64,000 bases of DNA from VRUE01 sp963812335 (GCA_963812335.1 CAWEUU010000002.1:62001-126000); one strand, 5' to 3'. Counted from the stretch's first letter, positions 8,483 through 17,832 are shown. Notes: generated by a model from the sequence alone, not told the origin. A program made the numbers and translations.

Positions 8483-9376
8483 ATGCCCGGAGCGACCGAC
8501 ACCACGCGGGTGGAGAGAGAGGCCGGGCAGGCGCCCGTGCCGACACCGCCGCCACCATCCGAGATCGCCGAGGCGGCGCCCGCCGCGGAAGGGAGGCGCG
8601 CCAAGACGATAGAGGTGCGCAAGCTCAACCTCTTCTACGGCGACTTCCACGCGGTCGAGAACGTGACGATGACGATCGCCCCAAACAAGGTGACGGCGCT
8701 GATCGGCTCCTCGGGCTGCGGCAAGACGACCTTCCTGCGCTCGCTCAACCGCATGCATGAGCTCAACGTCGGCGCCAGCGTCGAGGGCGAGGTGACGCTC
8801 GACGGGCAGGACATCTACGCGCGTGGCGTCGACCCGGTCCAGGTCCGCCGCCTCGTCGGCATGGTCTTCCAGTCGCCCAACCCGTTCCCGACGATGTCGA
8901 TCTATGACAACGTCGCCGCCGGGCTCAACCTCAACGCGACCCGGATCAAGAAGTCGTCCAAGGACGAGGTGGTCGAGCGCTCGCTGCGCGGCGCCCACCT
9001 CTGGGAGGAGGTCAAGGACCGGCTCGACAAGCCGGGCTCGAGCCTCTCCGGCGGCCAGCAGCAGCGGCTCTGCATCGCCCGCGCGATCGCGGTCGAGCCC
9101 GAGGTGCTGCTGATGGACGAGCCCTGCTCGGCGCTCGATCCGGTCGCGACGCTGGCGATCGAGGACCTGATCGGCGAGCTGAAGAGCGAGTACACGATCG
9201 CGATCGTCACCCACAACATGCAGCAGGCGGCGCGGGCAAGCGACGTCACCGCCTTCTTCAACCTCGAAGAGACCGGCAAGCCGGGGCGCCTGATCGAGGT
9301 CGGCGAGACCGAGACGATCTTCACCAGCCCGATGGAGCAGGCGACCGAGGATTACGTCAGCGGGCGGTTCGGCTGA
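8483..9376 (+). CDS. pstB: Phosphate ABC transporter ATPase
   Basis: Cytoplasmic ATPase driving phosphate import, 297 residues from ATG 8483. It has a Pro/Ala-rich extension of about 40 residues before the ABC domain. Walker A is GSSGCGKTT (75-83), the Q-loop is VFQSPNPFP, the signature is LSGGQQQR and Walker B is VLLMDEP, followed by the H-loop (IVTHNM). ATG 8483 is chosen over the in-frame start at 8459 because AGAAGGAG lies at 8464-8471. It overlaps phoU by one base (TGATG). Confidence 0.96.
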   Translation: MPGATDTTRVEREAGQAPVPTPPPPSEIAEAAPAAEGRRAKTIEVRKLNLFYGDFHAVENVTMTIAPNKVTALIGSSGCGKTTFLRSLNRMHELNVGASVEGEVTLDGQDIYARGVDPVQVRRLVGMVFQSPNPFPTMSIYDNVAAGLNLNATRIKKSSKDEVVERSLRGAHLWEEVKDRLDKPGSSLSGGQQQRLCIARAIAVEPEVLLMDEPCSALDPVATLAIEDLIGELKSEYTIAIVTHNMQQAARASDVTAFFNLEETGKPGRLIEVGETETIFTSPMEQATEDYVSGRFG

Positions 9377-10059
9377 TGGCCGAGGTCGCCCGGGTCGAAT
9401 ACCAGGAGGAACTGGAGCGGCTCGAGGCCAGCGGCCTCGGCGGTCTCGACCTGGTCAGTTCCGCGCTCAGCCGCACCCTGGAGGCGGTCGAACAACAGGA
9501 CATCGAGCTGGCCCAGCTGGTGATCGACGACGACGATCGCATCGACGGCCGCTACCTCGAGGTCCATCAGGCGCTGATCGCGCTGCTGGCGACGCAGTCT
9601 CCGGTGGCGACCGACCTACGGCTGATCTCGGCCCTGCTGCACATCCTCAAGAACGTCGAGCGGATGGGCGACCAGTGCGTGAACATCTGCAAGATGATCC
9701 CGCTGACCGGCAACGAGCCGCCGGCCGACGAGGAGATGATCAAGCTGATCCTGACGATGGGCAAGCAGGCCCGCACGCTGATCAGCCAGTCGAAGCGCGC
9801 CTTCGAGGAGCGCAACGTCGAGATGGCGCGCGACCTGGTCCGCCAGGACGACGTCGTCGACAACCTCAACCGCGAGTGCTTCGGCCTGGCGCTGGAGATC
9901 GGTGACGACCCCGACCGGCGCGAGTGGGCGATGACGATGCTGCTGGCGGCGCGGGCGATCGAGCGGATCGGCGACAACGCGGTGGATATCGGCGAGCAGG
10001 TCGCCTTCGTCGTCACCGGGCTCTTCCAGGAGTTCGAGGACGCCTCGCATCCGGAGTAG
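9376..10059 (+). CDS. phoU: Phosphate transport regulator PhoU
   Basis: A helical protein of 227 residues that links Pst transporter activity to the phosphate two-component system and restrains uptake. It has two PhoU repeats of three-helix bundles, with the metal-binding signature ERMGDQCVNI (about residue 95-104) in the first and ERIGDNAVDIGEQ (about 196-208) in the second. It is translationally coupled to pstB and is the last gene of the pst operon. The repeat element copy 2 begins inside its stop codon. Confidence 0.95.
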   Translation: MAEVARVEYQEELERLEASGLGGLDLVSSALSRTLEAVEQQDIELAQLVIDDDDRIDGRYLEVHQALIALLATQSPVATDLRLISALLHILKNVERMGDQCVNICKMIPLTGNEPPADEEMIKLILTMGKQARTLISQSKRAFEERNVEMARDLVRQDDVVDNLNRECFGLALEIGDDPDRREWAMTMLLAARAIERIGDNAVDIGEQVAFVVTGLFQEFEDASHPE

Positions 10060-10167
10060 GCCGCACGGTGGGTCCCCCCTCCGAAAACCCGCATTGGGGC
10101 CAGCCTCAAGGGTTCTTTCCGGGGGTGGGCTCCAATGTTTTCTCCGGGGGGACCCACCGCGCGGCCT
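10058..10167. repeat. Long inverted-repeat element, copy 2 (66-nt shared core)
   Basis: Inverted arms of 22 nt (10058-10079 and 10146-10167; 21 of 22 pairs match) enclose the 66-nt core at 10080-10145, which matches the core at 2202-2267 in 63 of 66 positions and in the same orientation. The arms have no similarity to those of copy 1. It starts at the phoU stop codon and lies before ppx, so it may act as a terminator or processing site. Confidence 0.9.
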
Positions 10168-10221
10168 CGTGTGTTGACGGTTGAGATCCGAGAGGTCTGG
10201 GAGACTCTGGGGAGATTCCCG

Positions 10222-11130
10222 GTGCTTTGTGCGGCTATAGATATTGGGTCCAATACCACGCGGTTGCTCGTGGCCGAGCCTGTCGAGGGGCGGTTGAAGA
10301 AGGCCATGGAGCAGCGGGCCTATACGCGGATCAACAAGGCCGTCGCGGACTCGGGGGAGATTCCGGCTGAGAAGGCCGAGGAGGTCGCCGGGGTCGTCGC
10401 GACGCAGGTACGGCTGGCGCGCGAGCTGGGGGCGGAGACGATCCGCGCTGTGGCGACCGCGGCAATCCGCGAGGCCAGCAACGGCGCTGCGGTGGCGAGC
10501 GCGATCGGGGCCGAGTCCGGGGTGCCGGTCGAAATCCTCAGCGAGGAGGAGGAGGGGCGGCTCTCCTTTATCGGTGCGACAAAAACGCTCGGCCACCCGG
10601 TCGACGGCCGGATCGGCGTCGTCGATGTCGGCGGCGGCTCGACCGAGATCATCCTCGGCACCGTGCCCGGCGGTGTGCACGAGGTGCGCTCCTGGCGGAT
10701 CGGCTCCGGCCTGCTCGCCGACGAGTTGATCGCCTCCGACCCGCCGTCTCCATCGGAGATCCGCAAGGTCCGCGACCGGATCGAGGATCTCTTCGCCGGA
10801 GTCGAGATCGAGCAGCCCGCACAGGCGGTCGCGGTCGGCGGCAGCGCCACCTCGCTGCGCCGCCTGGTCGGCGCCGTGCTCGAGTACGAGACCCTGGAGC
10901 GCGGCATCCGCGTGCTCTGCGGCGATCCCGCCGCCGACGTAGCCCGCCGCTTCGAGCTCGACCCCCGCCGCGTGCGCATCCTCGCCACCGGCGTGCTGCT
11001 GCTGGAGAAGCTCTCCGAGCTGCTCGGCCAGCCGCTGCAGATCGGCAAGGGCGGCCTGCGCGAGGGCGTCGTGCTCGATCTGCTCAACGGCAACGCCAAC
11101 GGCTCATCGCCCGAGCGCCTCGCCGCCTAG
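10222..11130 (+). CDS. ppx: Exopolyphosphatase / Ppx-GppA phosphatase
   Basis: A 302-residue actin-fold phosphatase that removes phosphate from polyphosphate ends (Ppx) or from pppGpp (GppA). N-terminal AIDIGSNTTRLLV and internal VDVGGGSTEIILG are the two phosphate-binding loops; the catalytic-site segment SEEEEGRLSF is also present. It lacks the C-terminal HD-like extension, as is common for actinobacterial Ppx1 types. GTG 10222 was chosen because the first conserved strand begins right after it and a GGGGAG lies upstream. Its place with ppk and pst supports polyphosphate turnover. Confidence 0.9.
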   Translation: MLCAAIDIGSNTTRLLVAEPVEGRLKKAMEQRAYTRINKAVADSGEIPAEKAEEVAGVVATQVRLARELGAETIRAVATAAIREASNGAAVASAIGAESGVPVEILSEEEEGRLSFIGATKTLGHPVDGRIGVVDVGGGSTEIILGTVPGGVHEVRSWRIGSGLLADELIASDPPSPSEIRKVRDRIEDLFAGVEIEQPAQAVAVGGSATSLRRLVGAVLEYETLERGIRVLCGDPAADVARRFELDPRRVRILATGVLLLEKLSELLGQPLQIGKGGLREGVVLDLLNGNANGSSPERLAA

Positions 11131-11151
11131 CGCGGCCCAGCAGGCACGACA

Positions 11152-11195
11152 GTCACCGGATTTTCACGTTTTCTTCCCCGGCGGTTCACACGTTT
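11152..11195 (+). promoter_or_regulatory. Strong putative Pho box (four 11-nt repeats)
   Basis: GTCACC at 11152, TTCACG at 11163, TTCCCC at 11174 and TTCACA at 11185 are each 11 nt apart, the exact periodicity of PhoP boxes in actinobacteria. It lies 60-100 bp upstream of the PHP-glycosyltransferase gene and so probably drives that gene and ppk. Confidence 0.65.
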
Positions 11196-11254
11196 TCCCT
11201 GCTCAGGGGCGAATCTGGAGGTGAACTGATCGATAGATAGAGAGGAAGGCATCG

Positions 11255-13555
11255 ATGACTTTCCGTGTTGACATGCACTGTCACTCCACCGCCTCACAGT
11301 TCTCCCGGCTCGGCGTCCAGCGCTCGCTTGGTTTGCCCGAGTGCGCGACGCCGCCGCAGGAGGTTTACGAGCTCGCCAAGCGGCGGGGGATGGACTTCGT
11401 CACGATCACCGACCACGACACGATCGACGGCTGCCTCGAGCTCGCCGATCGGCCCGATTGCTTCGTCTCCGAGGAGCTGACCGCCCGCTTTGCCGGAGAG
11501 CCTCAGGCGGTTCACATCCTCTGTTACGGGATCACTCCCGGGGACCACGAGTGGCTGCAGGCGAATGCCGGCGACGTGGAGGCCTGCGCCGCATACCTTC
11601 ACGAGCATGAGATCGCCTGCGCCCTGGCGCACCCGTTCTACAACGTCGCGGCGCCGCTGACGCGGCGCCACCGTCGCCGTCTTGCTGAGCTCTTCCCGAT
11701 CTGGGAGGTGCGCAACGGCTCGCGCGCGCCGGAGCTCAACATGCCAGCCGTGATCTACGTGGACACCCACGGCAGCACCGGGATCGGCGGCTCCGACGAC
11801 CATGCCGGCGTGGACATCGGCCGCACCTGGACCGCGGTGCCGGCCGCGGCCTCGCCGGAAGAGTTCCTCGCCGTGATGCGGGTCGGCGAGGCCGAGCCCG
11901 GCGGCGAGCAGGGCAGCGCCGCCAAGTGGGCGCACGCGGCGCTGGCCCTCGCCACCCGCGCGCTCGTCATCGGCGACGCCGCAGAGGACTCTGACCGTGC
12001 TGGAGCAAGGTCAAACTCCACAGTGCCGGACCCGGCGGCGGTGCTGAAGATCGCCCAGCGGGTGGTCGGCCAGGGGGCGGCGCGCGAGGGCGCGGTCGCC
12101 GCCGACATCGGCCCCGACGACGCCCGCGCCCTGCTCGATGCCTGGCTCGGCTCGATCGGGATCGAGGCGCGCGGGCGCGAGCTGATCGATCACCTGCAGT
12201 CCGAGGACTTCTCCCACGCCGACCTCTACCGCCGCGCCCGCCGCGTCCACGACCGCCGCCTGCGCGCCGCGGTCGGCGACGGCGTGGAAGCGGTCGCTCG
12301 CGGCGACGCGGGCGCCGCGATCGGCGGCCTCTTCGAGGCGTTGCTGCCGGCGATTCCCTACGCGCCGCCGACCGTCTTCCTCGGCGCCGAGAAGGCGAAG
12401 CAGGCCGGCCGCGCCGGCGAGCGGCCGCGGGTGGCGCTGATCGCCGACGGGATCGAGGCGATGCACGGTGTCACCCATACGATCGAGCAGATCCGCGAGC
12501 GCGGGGTGCCCGGCTTCGAGGTCGAGGTCGTCGGCACCGACCCGGGGGTCGATCGCCGCCTGCCCGCGGCGACCTCGCTGCACGTCCCCTTCTACGAGGG
12601 GATGACGCTGGGCGTTCCGGGGTTGCCCGATCTGGCCGAGACGCTGGCCGAGGGCCACTACGACCTGGTCCACGTCACCGCTCCGGGCCCGGCCGGGATC
12701 GCCGCGGCGTTGCTCAGCCGGATCTCCGGCACGCCGCTGGTCGGCAGCTACCACACCGAGCTCGCCGCCTACGCCGGGCTGCGCAGCGGCGACGGCGGCC
12801 TCGAGTCGGCCTCGCGGGACGCGCTCGGCGCCTTCTACCGGGCGCCCTCGCGGGTGCTATCGCCGAGCCCGGCGGCGGACCGCTCGCTCCTGGGGCTCGG
12901 CGCCGACGGCGACCGGATCGACCGCTGGGAGCGCGGCGTCGACGTCTCGCGCTTCTCGCCGCTTTGGGCGGACCGCGACGCCTATCCCGGCGAGCTAAAG
13001 GTTCTCTACGCTGGCCGCCTCTCCCGTGAGAAGGGGGTCGACCTGCTCGCCGACGCCTTTCTGAGCGCCAACAAGGTCGATCCGCGCCTGCACCTGCTGT
13101 TGGCCGGCGGCGGCCCCGAGGAGGCCGAGCTGCGCGAGCGGCTTGGTGGCCGCGCCACCTTCCTCGGCTGGCTCGAGGGCGAGGAGCTATCCCGCGCCTA
13201 CGCCAGCGCCGACCTCTTCCTCTTCTGCTCGCGTACCGACACCTATGGCCAGGTTGTGCTCGAGGCGGGAGCGAGTGGGCTGCCGGTCGTCGCGGTCGGC
13301 GAGGGTGGCCCGGCGGCGCTGATCGAGAACCGCAGCACGGGCATCCTCTGCCGGCCCGACGCCGACCACATCGCCGGCGCGGTGCTGCAGCTCGCCTACT
13401 CGCCCGGCCTGCGCGGCCGCCTCGGCGAAGCGGCGATCGGCAGGGCCGCCGGCCGCTCCTGGGAGCGGGCGCTGGAGCAGCTCGCCGTCGGATGGCGGCG
13501 GGCACTCGGCGAGCCGGCCGCAGCGCCCGGGCAAGCCCCTTCCCGGGCCGCCTGA
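11255..13555 (+). CDS. PHP-domain / family-4 glycosyltransferase fusion
   Basis: A 766-residue two-domain cytosolic protein. Residues 1-195 form a PHP metallophosphoesterase domain with metal ligands in DMHCH (His8, His10), TDHD (Asp53-His54-Asp55), His126 in LAHPFY and Asp182/His183 in GGSDDHAG. A linker (about 200-385) follows. Residues 390-755 are a GT-B glycosyltransferase of the GT4 type, with GVTHTI near the acceptor site, YAGRLSREKGVDLL and the donor-site region DTYGQVVLEAGASG. A ribosome site (GAGAGGAAGG) precedes ATG 11255. The upstream Pho box and downstream ppk suggest induction by phosphate limitation, perhaps for phosphorus-free glycolipids; that role is inference. Confidence 0.85.
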   Translation: MTFRVDMHCHSTASQFSRLGVQRSLGLPECATPPQEVYELAKRRGMDFVTITDHDTIDGCLELADRPDCFVSEELTARFAGEPQAVHILCYGITPGDHEWLQANAGDVEACAAYLHEHEIACALAHPFYNVAAPLTRRHRRRLAELFPIWEVRNGSRAPELNMPAVIYVDTHGSTGIGGSDDHAGVDIGRTWTAVPAAASPEEFLAVMRVGEAEPGGEQGSAAKWAHAALALATRALVIGDAAEDSDRAGARSNSTVPDPAAVLKIAQRVVGQGAAREGAVAADIGPDDARALLDAWLGSIGIEARGRELIDHLQSEDFSHADLYRRARRVHDRRLRAAVGDGVEAVARGDAGAAIGGLFEALLPAIPYAPPTVFLGAEKAKQAGRAGERPRVALIADGIEAMHGVTHTIEQIRERGVPGFEVEVVGTDPGVDRRLPAATSLHVPFYEGMTLGVPGLPDLAETLAEGHYDLVHVTAPGPAGIAAALLSRISGTPLVGSYHTELAAYAGLRSGDGGLESASRDALGAFYRAPSRVLSPSPAADRSLLGLGADGDRIDRWERGVDVSRFSPLWADRDAYPGELKVLYAGRLSREKGVDLLADAFLSANKVDPRLHLLLAGGGPEEAELRERLGGRATFLGWLEGEELSRAYASADLFLFCSRTDTYGQVVLEAGASGLPVVAVGEGGPAALIENRSTGILCRPDADHIAGAVLQLAYSPGLRGRLGEAAIGRAAGRSWERALEQLAVGWRRALGEPAAAPGQAPSRAA

Positions 13556-13574
13556 GGCGGGGAGGATCGGGGCG

Positions 13575-15680
13575 GTGCGCCAGTACGATTGGCCGATCGA
13601 CGATCCGGCCCTCTACTTCAACCGCGAGCTCTCCTGGCTCGACTTCAACCAGCGCGTGCTCGAGCTGGCCGAAGACCCCGAGGTGCCGCTGCTGGAGCGG
13701 GTCCGCTTCTGCGCGATCTACGCCAACAACCTCGATGAGTTCTTCATGGTCCGGGTCGCCGGCCTGTTCGACCAGCTCGATGCGGGGATCGACGCGCGCG
13801 GGCCCGACGACCTCGCGCCGAGCGAGCAGATCGACGCGATCCAGGCACGGGTGCTGGAGCTCGACACCCGCCTGCACGGCTGCTTCAACGGCACGCTGCG
13901 GCCGGCCCTGGAGGAGCACGGCGTGCGGATCGTCTCGCTGGAGACGGCGAGCGAGGGCGAGCGGCGCGAAATCGACGCCCGCTTCCACGAGCAGGTCTTC
14001 CCGACGCTGACCCCGCTCGTCGTCGGGCTCGGCCGGCCCTTCCCCTACATCTCCAACCTCTCGCTCAGCCTCGGCGTGCTGCTGCGCGACCCCGACAGCG
14101 GCACCGAGATCATCGCCCGCGTCAAGGTTCCGAAGGAGCTGCTCGGCCGCTTCCTGCGGGTGGGCGAGCGCGAGGAGGTCTTCGTGCCCCTGGAGGAGGC
14201 GATCGCGGCCAACCTCGACGCGCTCTTCCCCGGTGCCGAGGTGGTCGACCACGGCTACTTCCGGGTCACCCGCGACGCCGACTTCACGATCTCCGACGAG
14301 GCCGACGACCTGCTGCAGGCGGTACAGGACGAGCTGCGCCGCCGCCGCTTCGGCGAGGTCGTGCGGCTCGAGGTCGCGGCGGGGATGAACAGGAAGCTGC
14401 GCGAGCAGCTGGTCGACGCGCTGAAGCTAGAAGAACGCGAGGTCTACGACGTCGACGGCCTGATCGACCTCGCAGACCTCGGCGATGTCGTCGACGCCGC
14501 CGGTGCTCACCCGGAGCTGCGCTTCGAGCCCTGGTCGCCGGTCACCCAGCCGCGCCTGCAGGGCGAGGAGGACGAGCCGTCCGACATGTTCGCCGCGATC
14601 CGCCAGGGCGACATCCTCGTCCACCATCCCTACGACTCCTTCGCCAGCTCGGTCGAGCGCTTCGTCGAGCAGGCGGTCGCCGACCCCGACGTGCTCGCGA
14701 TCAAGCAGACGGTCTACCGGACCAGCGACAACTCGCCGCTGGTGCCGGCGTTGATCCGCGCCTCCGAACGCGGCAAGCAGGCGGTCTGCATGGTCGAGCT
14801 GAAAGCGCGCTTCGACGAGGAGGCGAACATCCACTGGGCGAAGTCGATGGAGGAGGCCGGCGTCCACGTCGTCTACGGCATCCCCGGCCTGAAGACGCAC
14901 GTCAAGGCGGTTCTCGTCGCCCGCCGCGAGGGTGACCGCGTGCGCGAGTACGTCCACATCGGCACCGGCAACTACAACCCGACCACCGCCCGTCTCTACA
15001 CCGACTTCGGCCTCTTCACCGCCGACCCGGAGATCGGCGCCGACGTCGCCGAGATGTTCAACTTCCTCACCGGCTACGGCCGCCCGGCCGAGTACCGCAA
15101 GGTGCTGGTCTCGCCGACGACGATGCGCGACCGCATCGTCGAGGAGATCGAGGCGACCGTCGCCGCGCACCAGGCCGGCGAAGAGGCGCGGATCGAACTG
15201 AAGATGAACGCGCTGGTCGACGCCGGCTGTATCCAGGCGCTGTACGAGGCCTCGCGGGCGGGGGTGCGGGTCGACCTCAACGTGCGTGGCGTCTGCTGCC
15301 TGCGGCCCGGCGTGCCGGGGGTCTCGGAGAACATCCGCGTGGTCTCGATCGTCGGCCGCTTCCTCGAGCACTCGCGCGTCTACGCCTTCCGCCGTGGCGG
15401 CGAGACGCGCGTGCTGACCGGCTCCGCCGACCTGATGCCGCGCAACCTCGACAGCCGCGTCGAGCTGGTCACGCCGATTGAGGACGAGGGCCTGAAGGCG
15501 GAGCTGCTCGACGTGCTCGAGCGCTGCTTCGCCGACAACGCCAATGCCTGGGAACTCGACACCGACGGGGTCTGGACCCGTCTCAGCACACCCGAGGACG
15601 AGCGCCGCAGCGTCCAGCTCGAGCTGCGCGAAAACCACTCCGCAACCACCGCGGAACACTTCGTCGCCACGTCGGGCTGA
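13575..15680 (+). CDS. ppk: Polyphosphate kinase 1
   Basis: Ppk1 reversibly transfers the ATP gamma-phosphate to growing polyphosphate at the membrane. The 701-residue protein shows the N-terminal domain (FNRELSWLDFNQRVLELA), the middle NNLDEFFMVR segment and the phospholipase-D-like catalytic domains. The phospho-accepting histidine is His461 in YVHIGTGNYN, followed by the conserved RLYTDFGLFT and the second catalytic region around VRGVCCLRPG. The start is GTG 13575, 20 bp after the fusion gene, so the two are likely co-transcribed. Confidence 0.97.
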   Translation: MRQYDWPIDDPALYFNRELSWLDFNQRVLELAEDPEVPLLERVRFCAIYANNLDEFFMVRVAGLFDQLDAGIDARGPDDLAPSEQIDAIQARVLELDTRLHGCFNGTLRPALEEHGVRIVSLETASEGERREIDARFHEQVFPTLTPLVVGLGRPFPYISNLSLSLGVLLRDPDSGTEIIARVKVPKELLGRFLRVGEREEVFVPLEEAIAANLDALFPGAEVVDHGYFRVTRDADFTISDEADDLLQAVQDELRRRRFGEVVRLEVAAGMNRKLREQLVDALKLEEREVYDVDGLIDLADLGDVVDAAGAHPELRFEPWSPVTQPRLQGEEDEPSDMFAAIRQGDILVHHPYDSFASSVERFVEQAVADPDVLAIKQTVYRTSDNSPLVPALIRASERGKQAVCMVELKARFDEEANIHWAKSMEEAGVHVVYGIPGLKTHVKAVLVARREGDRVREYVHIGTGNYNPTTARLYTDFGLFTADPEIGADVAEMFNFLTGYGRPAEYRKVLVSPTTMRDRIVEEIEATVAAHQAGEEARIELKMNALVDAGCIQALYEASRAGVRVDLNVRGVCCLRPGVPGVSENIRVVSIVGRFLEHSRVYAFRRGGETRVLTGSADLMPRNLDSRVELVTPIEDEGLKAELLDVLERCFADNANAWELDTDGVWTRLSTPEDERRSVQLELRENHSATTAEHFVATSG

Positions 15681-15696
15681 CGCGTAGGATCCATCG

Positions 15697-16317
15697 ATGG
15701 CCCGGCTCTCGCTCCTGCCCCGCGACAGCGCCTTCTTCGATCTCTTCATCGAGGCCGGGCAGAACACCCTGCGGACCGCGCGCCTGCTCGACGAGATGAT
15801 GGGCAGCTGGCCCGATGACAGCGGCCTCGGCCGCGAGATCCTCAAGGCCGAGCAGGAGGGCGACCGGATCACCCACGACATCATCCAGCGGCTCAACACG
15901 ACCTTCGTCACGCCGATCGACCGCGCGGACATCTACGGACTGGCGACCCAGATAGACGACATCGTCGACTACACCGAGGAGGCGGCGGACTTCCTCGGCC
16001 TCTACCAGATCGAGGCGCCGATGGCACAGGCCCAGGCGCTGACCAGGGTGCTGGTCGGGGCCTGCGAGCAGCTTGCCGCGGCGCTGGAGAACCTGCGTGG
16101 GTTCAAGGACCTGGAGCGCTACTGGATCGAGATCCACCGGCTCGAGAACGAGGGCGACCGGATCTCGCGCGACGCCGTCGCCTCGCTCTTCTCCAATGGG
16201 ATCGACCCGATGGTCGTGATCCGCTGGAAGGACATGTTCGCGGTGCTCGAGAACGCAATCGACGCGACCGAGACCGCGGCCCAGACCGTCGAGGGCATCG
16301 TGATCAAGAATTCATGA
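15697..16317 (+). CDS. DUF47/PhoU-like phosphate transport accessory protein
   Basis: A 206-residue helical protein of the DUF47 family (PhoU-like), usually encoded beside PiT transporters and thought to regulate them. It has the characteristic EQEGDRITHDII near residue 48-59 and ENEGDRISRDAV near 149-160, the paired acidic motifs equivalent to the PhoU metal sites. It lies 16 bp after ppk and just before the PiT gene, matching the usual pit operon order. Confidence 0.92.
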   Translation: MARLSLLPRDSAFFDLFIEAGQNTLRTARLLDEMMGSWPDDSGLGREILKAEQEGDRITHDIIQRLNTTFVTPIDRADIYGLATQIDDIVDYTEEAADFLGLYQIEAPMAQAQALTRVLVGACEQLAAALENLRGFKDLERYWIEIHRLENEGDRISRDAVASLFSNGIDPMVVIRWKDMFAVLENAIDATETAAQTVEGIVIKNS

Positions 16318-16375
16318 GGAGCGACTGTCCGAAACCTCGCGCGCGCTTCTGGCGGCGGCGGACAGCCCCTCCTCA
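16315..16375. terminator. 17-bp inverted repeat across the DUF47 stop codon
   Basis: The arms 16315-16331 and 16359-16375 match in 15 of 17 positions around a 27-nt loop. The left arm contains the stop codon of the DUF47 gene and the right arm ends 9 bp before the PiT start. It probably acts as an attenuator or RNA-stability element between the two genes. Confidence 0.6.
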
Positions 16376-16384
16376 TGTCGTTAT

Positions 16385-17389
16385 ATGAGCTCCGATCTTG
16401 TGATGGTTCTCGTTGTCGTCGCGGCGCTTGCCTTTGCATTCACCAACGGCTTCCACGACACCTTCGACCTGATCTCGACCGTTGTCTCGACTAGGGCGGT
16501 GGTCCCGCAGGCGGCGATCGCCGCGGCGGCGCTGCTCAACTTCGCCGGCGCGTTCATCGGCGTCGCGGTGGCGGCGACGATCGCCCAGGACGTGGTCGAG
16601 GTCGGCACGATCGCGCCGGTCGTCGTCTTCACCGGCCTGCTCGGGGCGATCGCCTGGAATCTGGCGACGTGGCGGCTGGGGGTGCCCTCGAGCTCCTCGC
16701 ACGCCCTGATCGGCGGCCTGCTGGGCGCCTCGGTCGCCGCGGCGGGGACCGACGCGGTGATCGGCGGCGGCGTGCTGGACAAGGTGCTGATACCCGCCCT
16801 GCTGGCCCCGCTTGCCGCCTTCCTGCTCGCCCTGGCTGTGATCGCGATCGTCTACCGCATCGTCGGTCGCAGGCGTCCCGGTGCGGTGACGCGCGGCTTC
16901 CGTCGCGCCCAGTTGCTGTCCGGCAGCCTGCTGGCGCTCGGGCACGGCGCCAACGACGCGCAGAAGACCATGGGGGTGATCGCGCTGGCCCTGATCGCCA
17001 ACGGCAGCCTCGACGCGGGCGCCGATCCGCCGTTCTGGGCGATCGCGACCGCGGCCGCCGCGATCGGCCTCGGCACCTACGGCGGTGGCCTGCGGGTGAT
17101 GCGCGGCGCCGGGGCACGGGTCATCGAGATGGACGCGGCGCAGGGTTTCTCGGCCCAGAGCGCGGGCGCGGCGACGACCCTCGTGGCGACGTTCCTCGGC
17201 TTCCCGATCTCCTCCACGCACGCGATCAGCGGCGGCGTGATGGGGGCCGGGGCGGCGAAGCGGGTCTCGGCCGTGCGTTGGGGTGTTGCGCACAACATCG
17301 TCGTCGCCTGGCTTCTCACCCTGCCGGCCGCCGCGGTGATCGGCGCGGTTGCCTACGGCATCGCTTGGATCTTCGGCGCCGGCGCGTAA
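16385..17389 (+). CDS. pit: PiT-family low-affinity phosphate transporter
   Basis: A 334-residue polytopic membrane protein importing phosphate with protons or metal-phosphate. Both family signatures are seen: FTNGFHDT near residue 18-25, and GHGANDAQKTMGVI near 186-199, plus the paired PSSSSHALIGG and PISSTHAISGG segments that mark the inverted halves. ATG 16385 immediately follows the palindrome. It complements the Pst system. Confidence 0.96.
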   Translation: MSSDLVMVLVVVAALAFAFTNGFHDTFDLISTVVSTRAVVPQAAIAAAALLNFAGAFIGVAVAATIAQDVVEVGTIAPVVVFTGLLGAIAWNLATWRLGVPSSSSHALIGGLLGASVAAAGTDAVIGGGVLDKVLIPALLAPLAAFLLALAVIAIVYRIVGRRRPGAVTRGFRRAQLLSGSLLALGHGANDAQKTMGVIALALIANGSLDAGADPPFWAIATAAAAIGLGTYGGGLRVMRGAGARVIEMDAAQGFSAQSAGAATTLVATFLGFPISSTHAISGGVMGAGAAKRVSAVRWGVAHNIVVAWLLTLPAAAVIGAVAYGIAWIFGAGA

Positions 17390-17399
17390 CCTCTTCTCC

Positions 17400-17750
17400 G
17401 TGCGGGTCCTGCGAAACGTTGCGATCGTGATGCTGGCGGCCGTGGTGGTCGCGTTCGTGCCGGCGGGCGGCAACGTCGCCGACGCGATCCTGACCGCGAT
17501 CACGATCGGCTTCCTGGCGGCGATCTCGTGGACGCTGTACGTGCTCAGCCGCCAGAACGAGCTGACCCTCGCGGCGCTGCGCGACAGCAGGCGGGCGATC
17601 CTCTACGGGGCGCTCGGGCTGATCGCGCTGCTGATCGCCGGCAGCGACGAGATGTTCTCGAGCGGCGGCGGCACGCTTGCCTGGATCGTCCTGCTCGGCG
17701 CGTCCGTGGCGGCGATCTGGAAAGTCTGGGTCGAGGCGAACAGCTACTGA
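17400..17750 (+). CDS. Small polytopic membrane protein, unknown function
   Basis: A 116-residue protein with about four hydrophobic helices (about 8-22, 28-46, 66-82 and 91-107) separated by short charged loops, including LSRQNELTLAALRDSRRA in a cytoplasmic loop. It starts at GTG 17400, 10 bp after the PiT stop, so it could be co-transcribed. No family is recognised and no catalytic residues stand out. Confidence 0.65.
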   Translation: MRVLRNVAIVMLAAVVVAFVPAGGNVADAILTAITIGFLAAISWTLYVLSRQNELTLAALRDSRRAILYGALGLIALLIAGSDEMFSSGGGTLAWIVLLGASVAAIWKVWVEANSY

Positions 17751-17832
17751 TGCGCTGAGTCGGCACAGAGTCGCCACACAAATTTTCGATTGAGCGCGCC
17801 ACCCGCGCGTCGCGGCCTGGAACGGTCGCGCC

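Noticed and set aside
6558..8558. 666-codon open frame on the minus strand across pstCAB
   Set aside because: Antisense shadow of three unmistakable transporter genes; low-complexity Arg/Asp/His-rich translation typical of GC-rich DNA.
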